Shown here: positions 37,261-47,580 of the stretch, one piece after another
Layout of the letters: each line of letters starts with the position of its first letter
How positions within the stretch are numbered: position 1 is the stretch's first letter
Source: Sipunculus nudus
Lineage: Eukaryota; Annelida; Sipuncula; Golfingiida; Sipunculidae
DNA length: 64,000 nt
Direction: 5' to 3'
NCBI GenBank assembly: GCA_026874595.1
Contig: CM049307.1
Coordinates: forward strand, 22,053,079-22,117,078
The notes under the pieces: model-generated
Seen by the model: the letters and a program-made list of their open reading frames with translations, nothing else
Database searches by the model: none
What the model was told of the DNA's origin: nothing
Made by a program: the position numbers and the translations under genes

Positions 37261-37429
37261 ATCGCATTACAAGCACTGATCAGTACAGAGTATTAAAAAA
37301 TTGTCGTAAAAACATATTTTTGGCCTAGTAGCCTTTTAGCATTTTTTCCTGGACTGTTTCACTTTTATTAAATTAAAGAATGTATGTAGCCCTATAGGAG
37401 TATTAAACTTTGTCTTTATTCATTAAGAC
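37261..37429. other. Unassigned DNA
   Basis: Nothing recognisable. Confidence 0.4.
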
Positions 37430-37480
37430 ACTGGACTATAAGCGGATGATTCGCGGTTCGAATTCCCTCCAGATTCTCAA
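37430..37480 (+). mobile_element. Possible tRNA-derived SINE fragment
   Basis: AAGACACTGGACTATAAGCG then GATTCGCGGTTCGAATTCCC resembles the anticodon arm and T-arm (B box GGTTCGAATTC) of a tRNA. The 5' half of a tRNA is not clear, so a SINE remnant is more likely than a working tRNA gene. Confidence 0.35.
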
Positions 37481-37698
37481 AGTGAGACCGGATAGAACCT
37501 AAGAGATTCGCTCTGGGACTACAGCATGTCTTCACTGAAGTTCGACACTTGGATTTTTATAACCCCATGCATGTAAAATCTGAGATTTAGAATGCTTAAA
37601 TGACACACACCATTCTTGTCATATGGTAACATTTATCTCCATTCAATAGAAAACATTATCCACAATCCATGGACCCGTTCGTTTAGCTGCTGCGAATG

Positions 37699-40600
37699 TT
37701 AAAGGGGGTGGAAGCCTTAAATCTGAACCTGCTTAATTCAATTAATCCATCCATGAACATCGTAAACAGGGATGGCATACGCGCTATATGATCACAGTTA
37801 GTCCAGTAATTAAGGTAAAATGAGAAAAAAACAAGGCCCATGGGCGCTGCCGTGTTGGCTTGCTCGGCCCAGCACTGCTGACGTAACGGGAACCCTACTG
37901 TAGCAGCACAGTGATTGGCTTCAGGGCTGTAACCTCCAGCAGGGAGGCTGGTCAGTGGAGTGCCATCTGCTTGCGCAGCAGTGGTTTCTGCGGGTTAGGG
38001 TGAAGGTCATACTGGGAAAGCAGCATGGCCACTTGGTAAACAACGATCTCAGCGAAATTCAACCGTATTTGACGAGCCAGAGATATGACAGTGTGAACGA
38101 GTACTGCAGAATGACAAAAAAACATCGTCGGACGAGGATGAAAACACTGGGCGGGATTGTCATGCCTTGGATTCATGGTCTCGACGCAGTCACATGTTAC
38201 CGACGCAATGCCGACCAGGAGGTCACGCGTGTGCTACAGAGCTTAGAGAGGTGTCCGCGCGTCTGACTTGGCCGAAACTGATTGTGTCATCTAACCTGCC
38301 AGCTTTACTTTGTCTGTCGGAGGCGGTGCTTCGGACGTGATTTTCCAGACACCTTATATCGAAAGTTGAAAGGAGATGGGTACCTTACATAATGACTAAT
38401 ATGGTAACAGGTAAGACCTGAAGTGAAGGACTTTCAAATAAAACAATAATAATTACGATATGCGTACGATCGTCAGTACTTTACTCCTGCATATATTTTA
38501 TACGAAAGCCTATTTTATATCTTTATATTTGGCCCTTTTACACCTTCTGTCTTTCCTTTTTACTTTTTAAAATAATTTGTGCAACTATAGATATGACGGT
38601 AATGTATTGTATCATTGTATGCATGTAAATAATTTTTTTTTATTATTATATTGTTCCATTCAAGTTTACCTATGAAACTACCGCATATTAAATATGTCAT
38701 ATATTATGTATACCATACTTAAAATGAGTATTCATAACTTTAAGAGATAAGTCTCTTCATTCATGCAGCTGCAAACTTGATAAAAAGATTCTCACAAGCA
38801 TGAAAAGGGGAATAAAGCAGTGAAGCTCATAGCCATATACAAATAAAACTTTAATAATAGTCTCGCAGTTTCCTTGTATTCATACATTTATTAAAACTTT
38901 AAAAAGTGGCCAGTAAAATGAGGCATGTGTCAAAATGTAGAAACACCTTACAGAAACATTAAAGATGTTGACCTAGACAGCAAATAAATGAACACATTTC
39001 ACATTCATATTTATAATACATTTTATTTTACATTCAAAATTGCAAATCTGTAATCACTGTGCTGTATTTGTTCCAGGCAGATTAGGCTAATGGCTTTCAG
39101 ACAACTGCCAGCCTGGATACACATTGGCAATATATGGGCAGGGCAAACAGAATCACTCTGCCATCAAGAAGTACTGCAGCCAGATCCAGATCCAGATGAC
39201 AAGTACCCTGGTTTCAAAGAAGTGGAGGAAGCCCTGCAATAAAAATAATATTATAACCATTAACCACAGAATAGTGTTACATTCAGTGATATTTTTTTTC
39301 TGATCTACCAATCAATGTTATTATTTAAATATGTTTGTCAGTGTGTCAGAAGTAACATGAATATACATTTATATATTTATATTGAGAAAGTATACTCTCA
39401 GTGTTATAAGACGGTAAACTATAATTTTATGTGTGCGTGTGTATATATATATTTATACATTTATAATATTGATATTGTGTGCATGTCATAAGTAACATTA
39501 AAATACAGTTTTTATGTATTTACATAAAGAAAATGACTCTGAGGAGAGTTAAAAAATAGTGATTGTATTTATACATGTTTATTATTTAATTAATAAAAAA
39601 TCAATACAAAATAATGTTCACCTGTGTAAAAATTGTAAATAATGAAAAGAATGTTTGATCTGGGGAGCAGACCAAGTTTCTGACTCCTGCCAGTCAATCC
39701 TTTATAAAAAACGAGTGTCGAGTTTGATACTAAACGACATTTGACAAAGGTTCATGTTAACAAGAAATATTCTAAGACTTTTCCAGATACCTTTTCTCTG
39801 TCCTTCCCTTTAATAATTGTTCAGATAATTTTTTTTCTGAACATGAAATTCAACTTTTCAAGAGTACAGAATAATTTCTCACTTCTTGCTAAAGGACCGC
39901 GAAAGAATAAATCCCCCCCCCCCCCCCTCCCCGAGCGGCTGACGTGGGCGATGATGGGTACATTAGGTGAAAATATGACCGCAGCGTGTGCAAATTGCCA
40001 GGAAATTTGATAAAAAAAGCCTCCTACAATGCTAATTTTTAAATGTCTAAAAAAAGTTTAAACATAAAAAGTTTCAGTAACTTCCGAGATCTTGTTAACT
40101 GGTATTAAGTGTTAAGAGACGTGACGGCACTTGCCTGCTTTTGCTCTCGTCCGCTTGACGGCCGAGCGAGGTCAGGACCTCTGTCCACATCTTGGATCTT
40201 GTACCCAAACAATGCTGTTATCGCATCATGCCTCAGCTGTTAACATCTGATACTCTTCTTGTCCGTCGTTAGTGCTGTATTTGTTAGGTAGTCTTAAGTA
40301 AAATTTCCCATGCAGAAACCCCAGCCCTAGCCGAAAGGATGGGTGACCACTGCATGGCACCGAGTTGCCACGCCCACGGCCGATGTTGTGGAGCCTTTTT
40401 TGAGCTAATTCCCATTTACTCGGTTCTCTGCGGCAGTTAGGGATCATGAAGAAAGCAATCCTCGTAGTGTTCACTTGACGGTTGGAATAATCGACCGCTT
40501 GACACTGAGGCATCTTTGATTTTGTTGTTGATAATTTGAAGGATTTGACATGGCTTTAAGTAATACACGTGCACCGGAAGGGACAGTGTTTGGGTTCCCA

Positions 40601-40817
40601 CCGCGTCATAGTCCCGTGTTATCTCGCCTTATCACGGGGCAGTTCACGGCTGCAGAAGTTGTCATGGCAGCGCCCAGTACTGCGCTTCTCGACTGCAATT
40701 CCATATTATTACATACACACATTCTGATAATAATATATTTCAATGTGCCCGGGCGGCCCTTCAGGTGTGACTTATTCATATATGGGGATTAAATTGCAAG
40801 GCTTCCACCCCCTTTAA
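37699..40817 (-). mobile_element. Kolobok-like DNA transposon with TTAA target duplications
   Basis: TTAA at 37699-37702 and 40814-40817 encloses a 3,111-bp element. Its terminal inverted repeats are perfect over 16 bp: AGGGGGTGGAAGCCTT at 37703-37718 and its exact complement at 40798-40813. TTAA duplication with AGGG-type termini is the pattern of the Kolobok superfamily (piggyBac also uses TTAA but has different ends). A minus-strand THAP-like frame lies near the right end, where the transposase N-terminus would be expected. I could not find an intact DDE transposase, so the copy is probably decayed and non-autonomous. It contains a poly-C run near 39913-39927. Confidence 0.8.
40226..40513 (-). 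pseudogene. THAP-type zinc-finger frame of the transposon
   Basis: A 95-codon frame with an ATG at 40513. Residues 1-57 follow a THAP DNA-binding domain: Cys4, then QAVDY where a second zinc-binding Cys is expected at position 9, FFMIP (21-25), SKW (32-34) and CSGH (54-57) giving the C-x2-H end. THAP domains bind transposon ends and occur in P-element and some Kolobok transposases. The replacement of the second zinc ligand by Tyr and the loss of homology after residue 58 indicate a broken gene. It lies 300 bp inside the right terminal inverted repeat and reads inward, as an N-terminal domain should. Confidence 0.6.
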
Positions 40818-41637
40818 GTTAGGGGTTCCGAATGATTTACGATTTGTACCTTGTATACGGACGGACAAACGGACGGACGTCTGAACGCCTGACCTATAGT
40901 CAGCTGAGCTAAAATTTTTAATGTAAAGCACGTCTTTTGTTGTCCTCATATGATCTGCAAAATATTATCACCAAATTAAAGAATGCTTATTGTTTTCCTT
41001 GGCTGTTTCTGTTAATTAAGCAGGTCCTTCAATTAACTGTCTTAAAAAAACTCAGAGGAATTGCGTCGCTTGATTCCAGGTAAAGGCACCTGGAATAAAG
41101 GTAAGCTGTTAATGCCGTCACGGGCCAGTAGAGTGACAAATATACGTCATCAATCACGGTAAGTGACTGAGGTCACGCAGAGATACCTGATGTTGGATTG
41201 AACTTCTCGCAGCTGTATGTTATTTAGAAAGATATCCTCTCAGACTGATCCGCTTAGTCTGATCAAGTCAAAACACCTCCAGGTGACGGGGCACGTATTG
41301 CAGTGAAAGCAAAAAAAAAAAAACTATGCCTTATATCAGAGGGCATAGACTCGCAGTTTACTCAGTACAGGGATGAGGTAATCGGGATTCTTGGTGCCTT
41401 ATTAAATTTTCAAAAGCCTGTTAGCAGTTTGAAGGGGGGAGCACATCCCAAATCACAAGCACGAAGTACACATAACAAGCCTGCCTTCCATTTTGTTAAA
41501 ATTTTCACGCTTTAGAATAAATGGGAAACCCTGTACAGTTTAGGAATGCTAGCATTAAACATGACATATGGACATTTTCCTTTTAATATGCCGTAGGCCA
41601 CAGCTAAGGCAAAAAAAAATGATTCTCCCCTCTAAGT
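40818..41637. other. Unassigned DNA beginning with an ACGGACGG repeat end
   Basis: At 40859-40882 ACGGACGG occurs twice, as at other decayed repeat ends here. Nothing else recognised. Confidence 0.4.
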
Positions 41638-41935
41638 TGCCTCCGCCAAGAGGGTTTGCGCTCATCCCCGTGCGTGTGTGTTTGTGTGTGTGTTTGTTCA
41701 CATGATTACTCGGACAATAGTGACAGGAATCCCATGAAATGTTCAGGTCAGTGAAGTACTGATTAGATTTCTGTGTTGATCCGGATTCAGGAACGTCATC
41801 CAGGAATAATCACAAACGTGCAGTCACTTATGCACGAATGAACCTGAGAATATGTGCCAACTTAGTGAATGCAAACACAGATCTGGGAGCATCCTGCAAT
41901 AGAAGCACTACTAGCGGAGGCTTGCATTCCTTAGA
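41638..41935. mobile_element. Non-autonomous element with CCTCCGC/GCGGAGG termini
   Basis: The left end TGCCTCCGCCAAGAGGGTTT is mirrored at the right end by AGCGGAGGCT (41913-41922). After the left end come TTTGTGTGTGTGTTTGTTC, then GATCCGGATTCAGGAACG and ATCCAGGAATAATCAC. This layout matches a short repeat I know to be widespread in animal genomes; I cannot name its superfamily with certainty. Confidence 0.55.
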
Positions 41936-42738
41936 TTGCAGATTTCTACTTTTCACGTATATATGTATTTTTTCCCTGTGAGATGGACTGTGAATGAGCA
42001 CGAAGTCCTCGGTAGCATTGTTAATTATTAACGCTCTGTTCTATTCGCTTCAGAGGAGTCAGTATGTGTATTTACAATGCAAAAAAATCATACATAAGGT
42101 TTTTTAAAGTGGAATAACCTTCCTATAATTGTCAAACATATTTTTCACCATCTGCCAGATGATAAAATCCCATGCATTTTGTCTTAACCGGTAAACAAAA
42201 TAATAGCCGGTCTATCAATATTTTTGTCCAAGAGTCCATTCATATGTTTTTTGGCGTTGCTTTACCTCAGCAACTCAGTCGGGACCATTTGGACTTAGTG
42301 TTCAACAAACATAAAATTGACCTGAGGTTGTGCAGAGTTTGGTACATGGGCTTTAGATTTATCAGCTGTGTTGCTTGAGTCAGCTTCCGAGGCCTCTATT
42401 GAAGATTGTAAATGAGCGCGTGTGTGGCACTGCTTACTGACAACCACTTTGTTCAACAGGTTCAACACCCAAACACTGAAAAAGAGTACACATAGAGACC
42501 GGTACCTAGGAGTCGACCATCAAAACACAAACATGAATTAAACGTCATATATACAGTCGGTACCAATGTGTGTGCGTATCCGTACACGAAAGGATTTACA
42601 GCTTACCATGCAATTTACCTTGTTGAACATCTTTTCAGGTAAACCCTTGTGACTGAAGCAGGTACTTAGACCTATCGTTCATAGATGAAACTGACAATAC
42701 TTCCTATATAATATCGGTACCACTGAGTTCAAGACCGG

Positions 42739-42742
<4 letters not shown>
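41936..42742. other. Unassigned DNA
   Basis: No gene or defined repeat recognised. Confidence 0.4.

Positions 42743-42797
<55 letters not shown>
42743..42797. repeat. (TA)n microsatellite
   Basis: Uninterrupted TA tract at the 5' edge of the LINE remnant. Confidence 0.97.
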
Positions 42798-42800
<3 letters not shown>

Positions 42801-45294
42801 ACACACCAAGTATATGTTCAACAAGATGTGGATAAGGCTGTATAATACTTGAACAGGGTGTTACATAACTTTACTCTTCCTAAATGTACAAGAGAAAAAA
42901 AGAGTTGGTCACAACCAGATTGGTGGGATGAGGATTGTGCACAAGCAATTTGCATTTGACAAATATAAGAGATCTGTTAATTTATATGATTTGAATATGT
43001 ATAAAATGATAAAACAACAATTTAAAAACATTTGTAATAGTAAAAAGAAATCAAAACAAGAGTCTACAAAAATAGACTTTAATATCAAATATTAAAAATA
43101 TATCTTTTTTTGGTCTGTACTAAAATGTATATTAAGAAAGAGAATAGTGTTGATCATGTTCCAGCAGATGAGTGGTTAAATTTATTGAATGAAAATAAAA
43201 ATGAGGTAAAGGAAAAATTTTGCATTTTGGCTAACATATACTTCGAACATAATTTTAACAGTGGATCTGTATGTGGGTCCCTTAACAATGAAATAACAGT
43301 TTTTGAAATAAGACATGCGGTAAATCAGATGCAAAGTGGTAAATCTCCTGGACCAGATGGGATACATATTGATATTATTAAGTCACTTTAAGAAATTATT
43401 TTGCCCTTTTAACATACTTTGTAGTATTTATATAAGAGTATTTTCAATGAGGGATCATTCCCTGGTGAATGGAGTGAGGCAATAATATTTCCTCTACACA
43501 AGAAGGGTCTCTAAGTGAACCTGGTAATTAAAGAGGGGTATCCTTAATGAATGTTACAGGAAAAATATACATTTAAAGTTTTATGCAGGAAATTAATATT
43601 TTATCGGAGTCCCAAGGTGGTTAAAGAAAGGGGGAATTCTACCATTGATCAAGTATTTGTTTTGCATGCTTCGGTTAAGAAATAATTAGTTAAAAGAAAA
43701 GGAAGGTTTTATCTTTTATATATTAATTTTGCAAATGCTTTTGACTGTGTGCAACATAATTTATTGTGGTATGTCTTATTGAAACATGGTATAAATGGTA
43801 AAATATAAAATGTTATAAAACCGATGTATTCAAATAGGCAGTCTTGTATATTAACTGACGGTGGATTTACAAATTATATCTTATGCTCATTAGGTACCAG
43901 GCAGGGTTGCATGGTAAGTCCTTTATTTTTTTTTTATTTATAAATGAGTATTATAATATGTTTCATAGAAGCAATTGTCAAGGGTTATATGTTTATATGG
44001 TTTAAAATTAACATAGATAAATCTAAAATTATGGTTTTTAGGAAAGATGGTCCTTTACAAAAAGTTGAAAGATGGGTTTTCAATGGTAAACGGTTAGAAG
44101 TTGCTTCTTACTAAAAAATAACTTGGTATATATACTTCCTCTAAAAGTTATCTTTGCCAAAGACACAACAACCGCAAGTTTTGCAAGCAAACAAAGCTGT
44201 ATGTATGATTAAAAATTCAGTAAAATGTGTAAATATGTTAGTACAAAACATTTCTTTTATCTCTTTGATCAAGTGGTAGTGCCAGTATTAATGTACGGAT
44301 GCGAAGTATGCGGTTTTAAGAAATCAGTAACTTAAGAGAGAGTACAGTTAAAATTTTGCAAATATATTTTAAATGTAGGCCAGAATACTCCAAATGCAGC
44401 AGCATTAGGAGATTGTGGCAGATTTCCTTTGTTTGTAAATTGTTTTTTTTTCGTTGTGTTAAGTATTGGGTAAAATTACTGTATATGCAAGAACATAGGT
44501 ATCATAAACAGGAGTACAGTTTGTTTATGAATTTAAACAACAGTGGTAAATCAAATTGGGTATCTCATGCAAGATCATTACTATTTGAGTATGGTTTTGT
44601 TTGGATGGCATGGAATGTTGGAGTTTTGAATAATCTTATGAAAGAACTTTTTAGAGAATAAAAAAATGGCTATTCAAAACTGGCATAGTGTTATTGAGTT
44701 GTGTTGTAAATTATTATATTATGCATGGTGCTTTCAAATCTATGCTAACTCTTGAAAAGTATTTATATTGTATTCCAAATAGGGCACATCGCACAGCACT
44801 TTCTAAACTTCGATGCTCCATTCATGAATTGGCTATAGACATATGTCGTCATAGTGATATATCTCACGAAGAGAGGATCTGTAAATATTGTTGACATCAT
44901 GTATACAATATTGTTGAGCATGAAGCTCAACTTATGCAAGAATGTACATTATATAATGATTTTAGGTTAAAATACTTCAGACAAGACTATATATTATCCG
45001 AGTGAACAATCTTTTATTAAAGTTTTAAATTTAGACGATCCTGTTGAAATAATTAATGTTGCTGCATATGTATATAATTCCTTTTTGAGGAGTCGAAGAA
45101 TAATAGATGTTAAATTATGTGTTTCATACTCACTGATGATGGGAATAAAGGAACACTGTGTACTAAGTTATGCAGTCATGCTATATTGGTTAATGACATT
45201 ATATATAAATTACTGAATTATAATTATATGAATTATTGTGAAATGTTAGGAACTATGGGTCTGAGGCCTTTTTCCTGAGTGAACGTCTGTTCTG

Positions 45295-45297
<3 letters not shown>
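42798..45297 (+). mobile_element. 5'-truncated, decayed non-LTR retrotransposon (LINE)
   Basis: Translated pieces follow a LINE open reading frame in order: an endonuclease-RT linker (WWDEDC, then a Lys-rich helix and FWSVL), RT N-terminus with GKSPGPDGI (about 43339-43365), FPGEWSEAIIFPLHKKG, INFANAFDCVQHNLLW (palm motif A), GTRQGCMVSPLFF, then DKSKIMVFRK, and a C-terminal C-x2-C...H...C knuckle (ICKYC...HEAQLMQECTLYNDFR, about 44878-44970). Several stop codons and frameshifts are present. The segment that should carry the catalytic YADD is deleted. The endonuclease is missing because the copy is cut at the (TA)n tract. Clade not assigned. Confidence 0.85.

Positions 45298-45348
<51 letters not shown>
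45298..45348. repeat. (TA)n microsatellite
   Basis: TA tract between the 3' end of the LINE and the first hammerhead copy. Confidence 0.97.
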
Positions 45349-45351
<3 letters not shown>

Positions 45352-45365
45352 CAGGAACCTGGACA

Positions 45366-45420
45366 AAACCACTCAGTCTTCCTGACGAGGGAGGCTTACG
45401 AAACCGAACTGTCGAAAAAT
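45366..45420 (+). ncRNA. Degraded hammerhead ribozyme (copy 3)
   Basis: Core boxes CTGACGA (45382-45388), GAAA (45400-45403) and the GTC cleavage triplet (45411-45413) are intact. Stem II is reduced to a few weak pairs, stem III has a C/T mismatch, and stem I (GTCTTC with GAAAAA) has a mismatch. It is 84 bp upstream of copy 4 and shares GGACAA(A/G)ACCACTCAGT with it, so the two stand in tandem. Probably inactive. Confidence 0.6.
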
Positions 45421-45445
45421 CCCTGGATCAACACTCAAGAGCCCG

Positions 45446-46696
45446 GACAAGACCACTCAGTGTTCGTGACGAGTGAGGGCCCCTTAAACCCCAGTCACAC
45501 ATGCACCTACGACCGGTTTACGACAGGTTACGATCACCTACGACTGAAAAATCGTAAGTAGTCGTGGAAAGGTCGTACGACATGTCCTAACTGGTCGCAA
45601 GAAGTCGTAGGTTGTCTGAAGTGGTCGTAAGTACTCCTAACCAATCGTAAGTGGATTGTGAACGGTTCACAATCCTACGACTAATCGGCAGTGGTCTTGG
45701 AGAATCGGTGGTACTCTTTTGTTGTCGTACGACTAGTTTACGAGTGGTCAGAGGTAGTCTTATGTGATCGGTAGCAATCGGATCTACCGAGCAGTCGCAG
45801 ACTGATACGGACTTGTCGTATGATAGGTTGTGAGACAGGCTACGACCAGTTACCTAGTGGTTAAGAATGGTCACAACCGATCCCGATTAGTGGTACGACG
45901 AGTCGTGCGACTTGTCGTGAACACGTGACTGGCACATAGATAGAAACATACAAAGAGCCAGGCAAACATGAATTTGTATGATCCATGCCATAAAAACCAT
46001 ACATGGTGAACTAAACTTTCATGCATGGCTGAGTGTATAGGAGGGGTATATCCCCACAAAATATTAGAAATTTTGGAAAAAGAACAATTATTTTATAGTT
46101 CCATTATATTGTTCCATATTTTAGGGAATTCTACACCTGAAATAGCTAGAAAGTAGCTACTTCTAAATACCCAATTGTTTTATGTATATTGTGTCCCTGA
46201 ATATTCACAATATAATCTGTAAATCAAGCAGACCAAACAAAAAAATAATAATAATCATATTACTTGATGCAGTTTACATCTCGATATATCTATGGTGATT
46301 TTTTTTTTCAAATTTCGATTTACTTTGAGCAAACTGGAAAATGTACGATGTTATAATAGTATTTCTCTTGTATACAAAATATAACTAGTGTAGGTGACAC
46401 AACTATTTTGTGGTCCGATAATTCACCTGGTTCCAAAAATAAAAAGGGGTGCATCCTAAAACACCATGGTTCCGATATATATATATATATATATAAATAT
46501 CCTACAACTTCCACCGACTGATTACGACCGCTCGTAAAGAGGCCCCATGTGTGACCGCAAACCTAATCCCATGCGACATGTCGCAGGTTATCGGCAACGA
46601 CTAGTCGTGACCATGTAGTCGTAGGCAATCGTAGGCATGTGTGACTGGGCCTTAAACGAAACAGAACTGTCGAACACAAGTAACTGTGTTTACGTC
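45446..46696 (+). pseudogene. Hammerhead ribozyme (copy 4) split by a transposon
   Basis: The 5' half holds stem I strand GTGTTC (45460-45465), a core box with one change (GTGACGA for CTGACGA, 45466-45472) and the GTGAGGGCC arm of stem II. The 3' half, 1.2 kb on, holds GAAA (46658-46661), stem III ACAG-AA-CTGT (46661-46670), cleavage triplet GTC (46669-46671) and the other stem I strand GAACAC (46672-46677), which is perfectly complementary to GTGTTC. Outer stem I pairs GGAC with GTCC and AGAC with GTTT. The C-to-G core change and the insertion should both abolish cleavage. Confidence 0.75.
45484..46655. mobile_element. TTAA-flanked foldback element inside hammerhead copy 4
   Basis: TTAA at 45484-45487 and 46652-46655. 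Reading inward, the left end is ACCCCAGTCACACATGCACC and the right end (minus strand) GGCCCAGTCACACATGCC, both followed by CTACGA phrases. The interior is built of TCGTA/TACGA/GGTCG phrases in both orientations. It interrupts stem II of the ribozyme, and the host sequence resumes in register on the other side (compare copy 2), which fixes both ends. About 1.16 kb; no transposase, so non-autonomous. A short (TA)n lies near 46478-46494. Confidence 0.85.
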
Positions 46697-47399
46697 CTGA
46701 AATGAATATGTATACATTTCGTCTATAAGTTCATTTTAAAATGATTCTACTGTGATCTCTTTATTGAGTTATTGAACCTCACATGACGTGCAATACGACT
46801 GTACATACACATATAACCTGAGGAAACAAAGAGTCATTAATCATCAACGATACTTTCTGCAACTAAGAGCGGCTTTTTATAATAGAATGACAGATACAAC
46901 GAAACGCCTATCCGTTTATATACTCCAAGCAGCATTTTTCTCTTTTCAGATATCCGTTGGTATTTGTATTGGGTATATCTAATTCTTACTGCGCTACTGT
47001 TGCATATTGTATATTACAGGAGCGGGTGCAATGGTGCACGTTGACTAAGATATCATTAAGAATTCTGACTGACATGCTGTTTTTACCTGGCACTCTCACA
47101 GGTAATCTGGCCCACTTTTCTAGCCGGCAGGTTTTATCACCTTCCCTGTCTACCCTTCCGGGCTCTCTGGTATCTGAAGTGTTCCGGCTGATATGTTTTT
47201 TCCTTGTTTACAACATAAACATGTTAAGGTTATGGCGCATTCCTGGCAAACACCAATCAAACTGTCATAAACAGTTAACCGATCGTATCTTTAGAGCGTA
47301 TTCCAAAGATGTTCAACTCAAGCTTCCAACTCGTTTATGTTACATTTGGGTTTTGCCAGTGATTAAACGTCAGAAGCAGATCCAGGGCAGGGCTCCATG
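46697..47399. other. Unassigned DNA
   Basis: A 203-codon plus-strand frame covers 46957-47568, but it has no recognisable domain and runs into the poly-C repeat. I do not call it a gene. Confidence 0.4.
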
Positions 47400-47580
47400 C
47401 GGTCTTGCCCCCTCCACCCCCCCCCCCCCCCCCTTTCACCTACCCAACACAACCTTTTTAAAGGGTTTCCGACCAATTTTTGCTGTCCGGACCTCTTTTT
47501 CTGACTTGGGGACGTTTTGTTTAGGTTTTGACATTAATCCTCCTGGGTTGGACTACATCTTTTCCTAAATCTTGGATCCA
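47400..47580. repeat. Dispersed repeat with poly-C run
   Basis: Poly-C near 47417-47433, then CCTCCTGGGTTGGACTACAT and TCCTAAATCTTGGATCCATC, which parallel CCTGGGCGTGACCCTCCCC and CCAAAATCCTGGATC at 26.2 kb. Confidence 0.45.

Noticed and set aside
46957-47568. 203-codon plus-strand frame
   Set aside because: No domain recognised, Pro-rich part comes from a poly-C run, and it overlaps a dispersed repeat.
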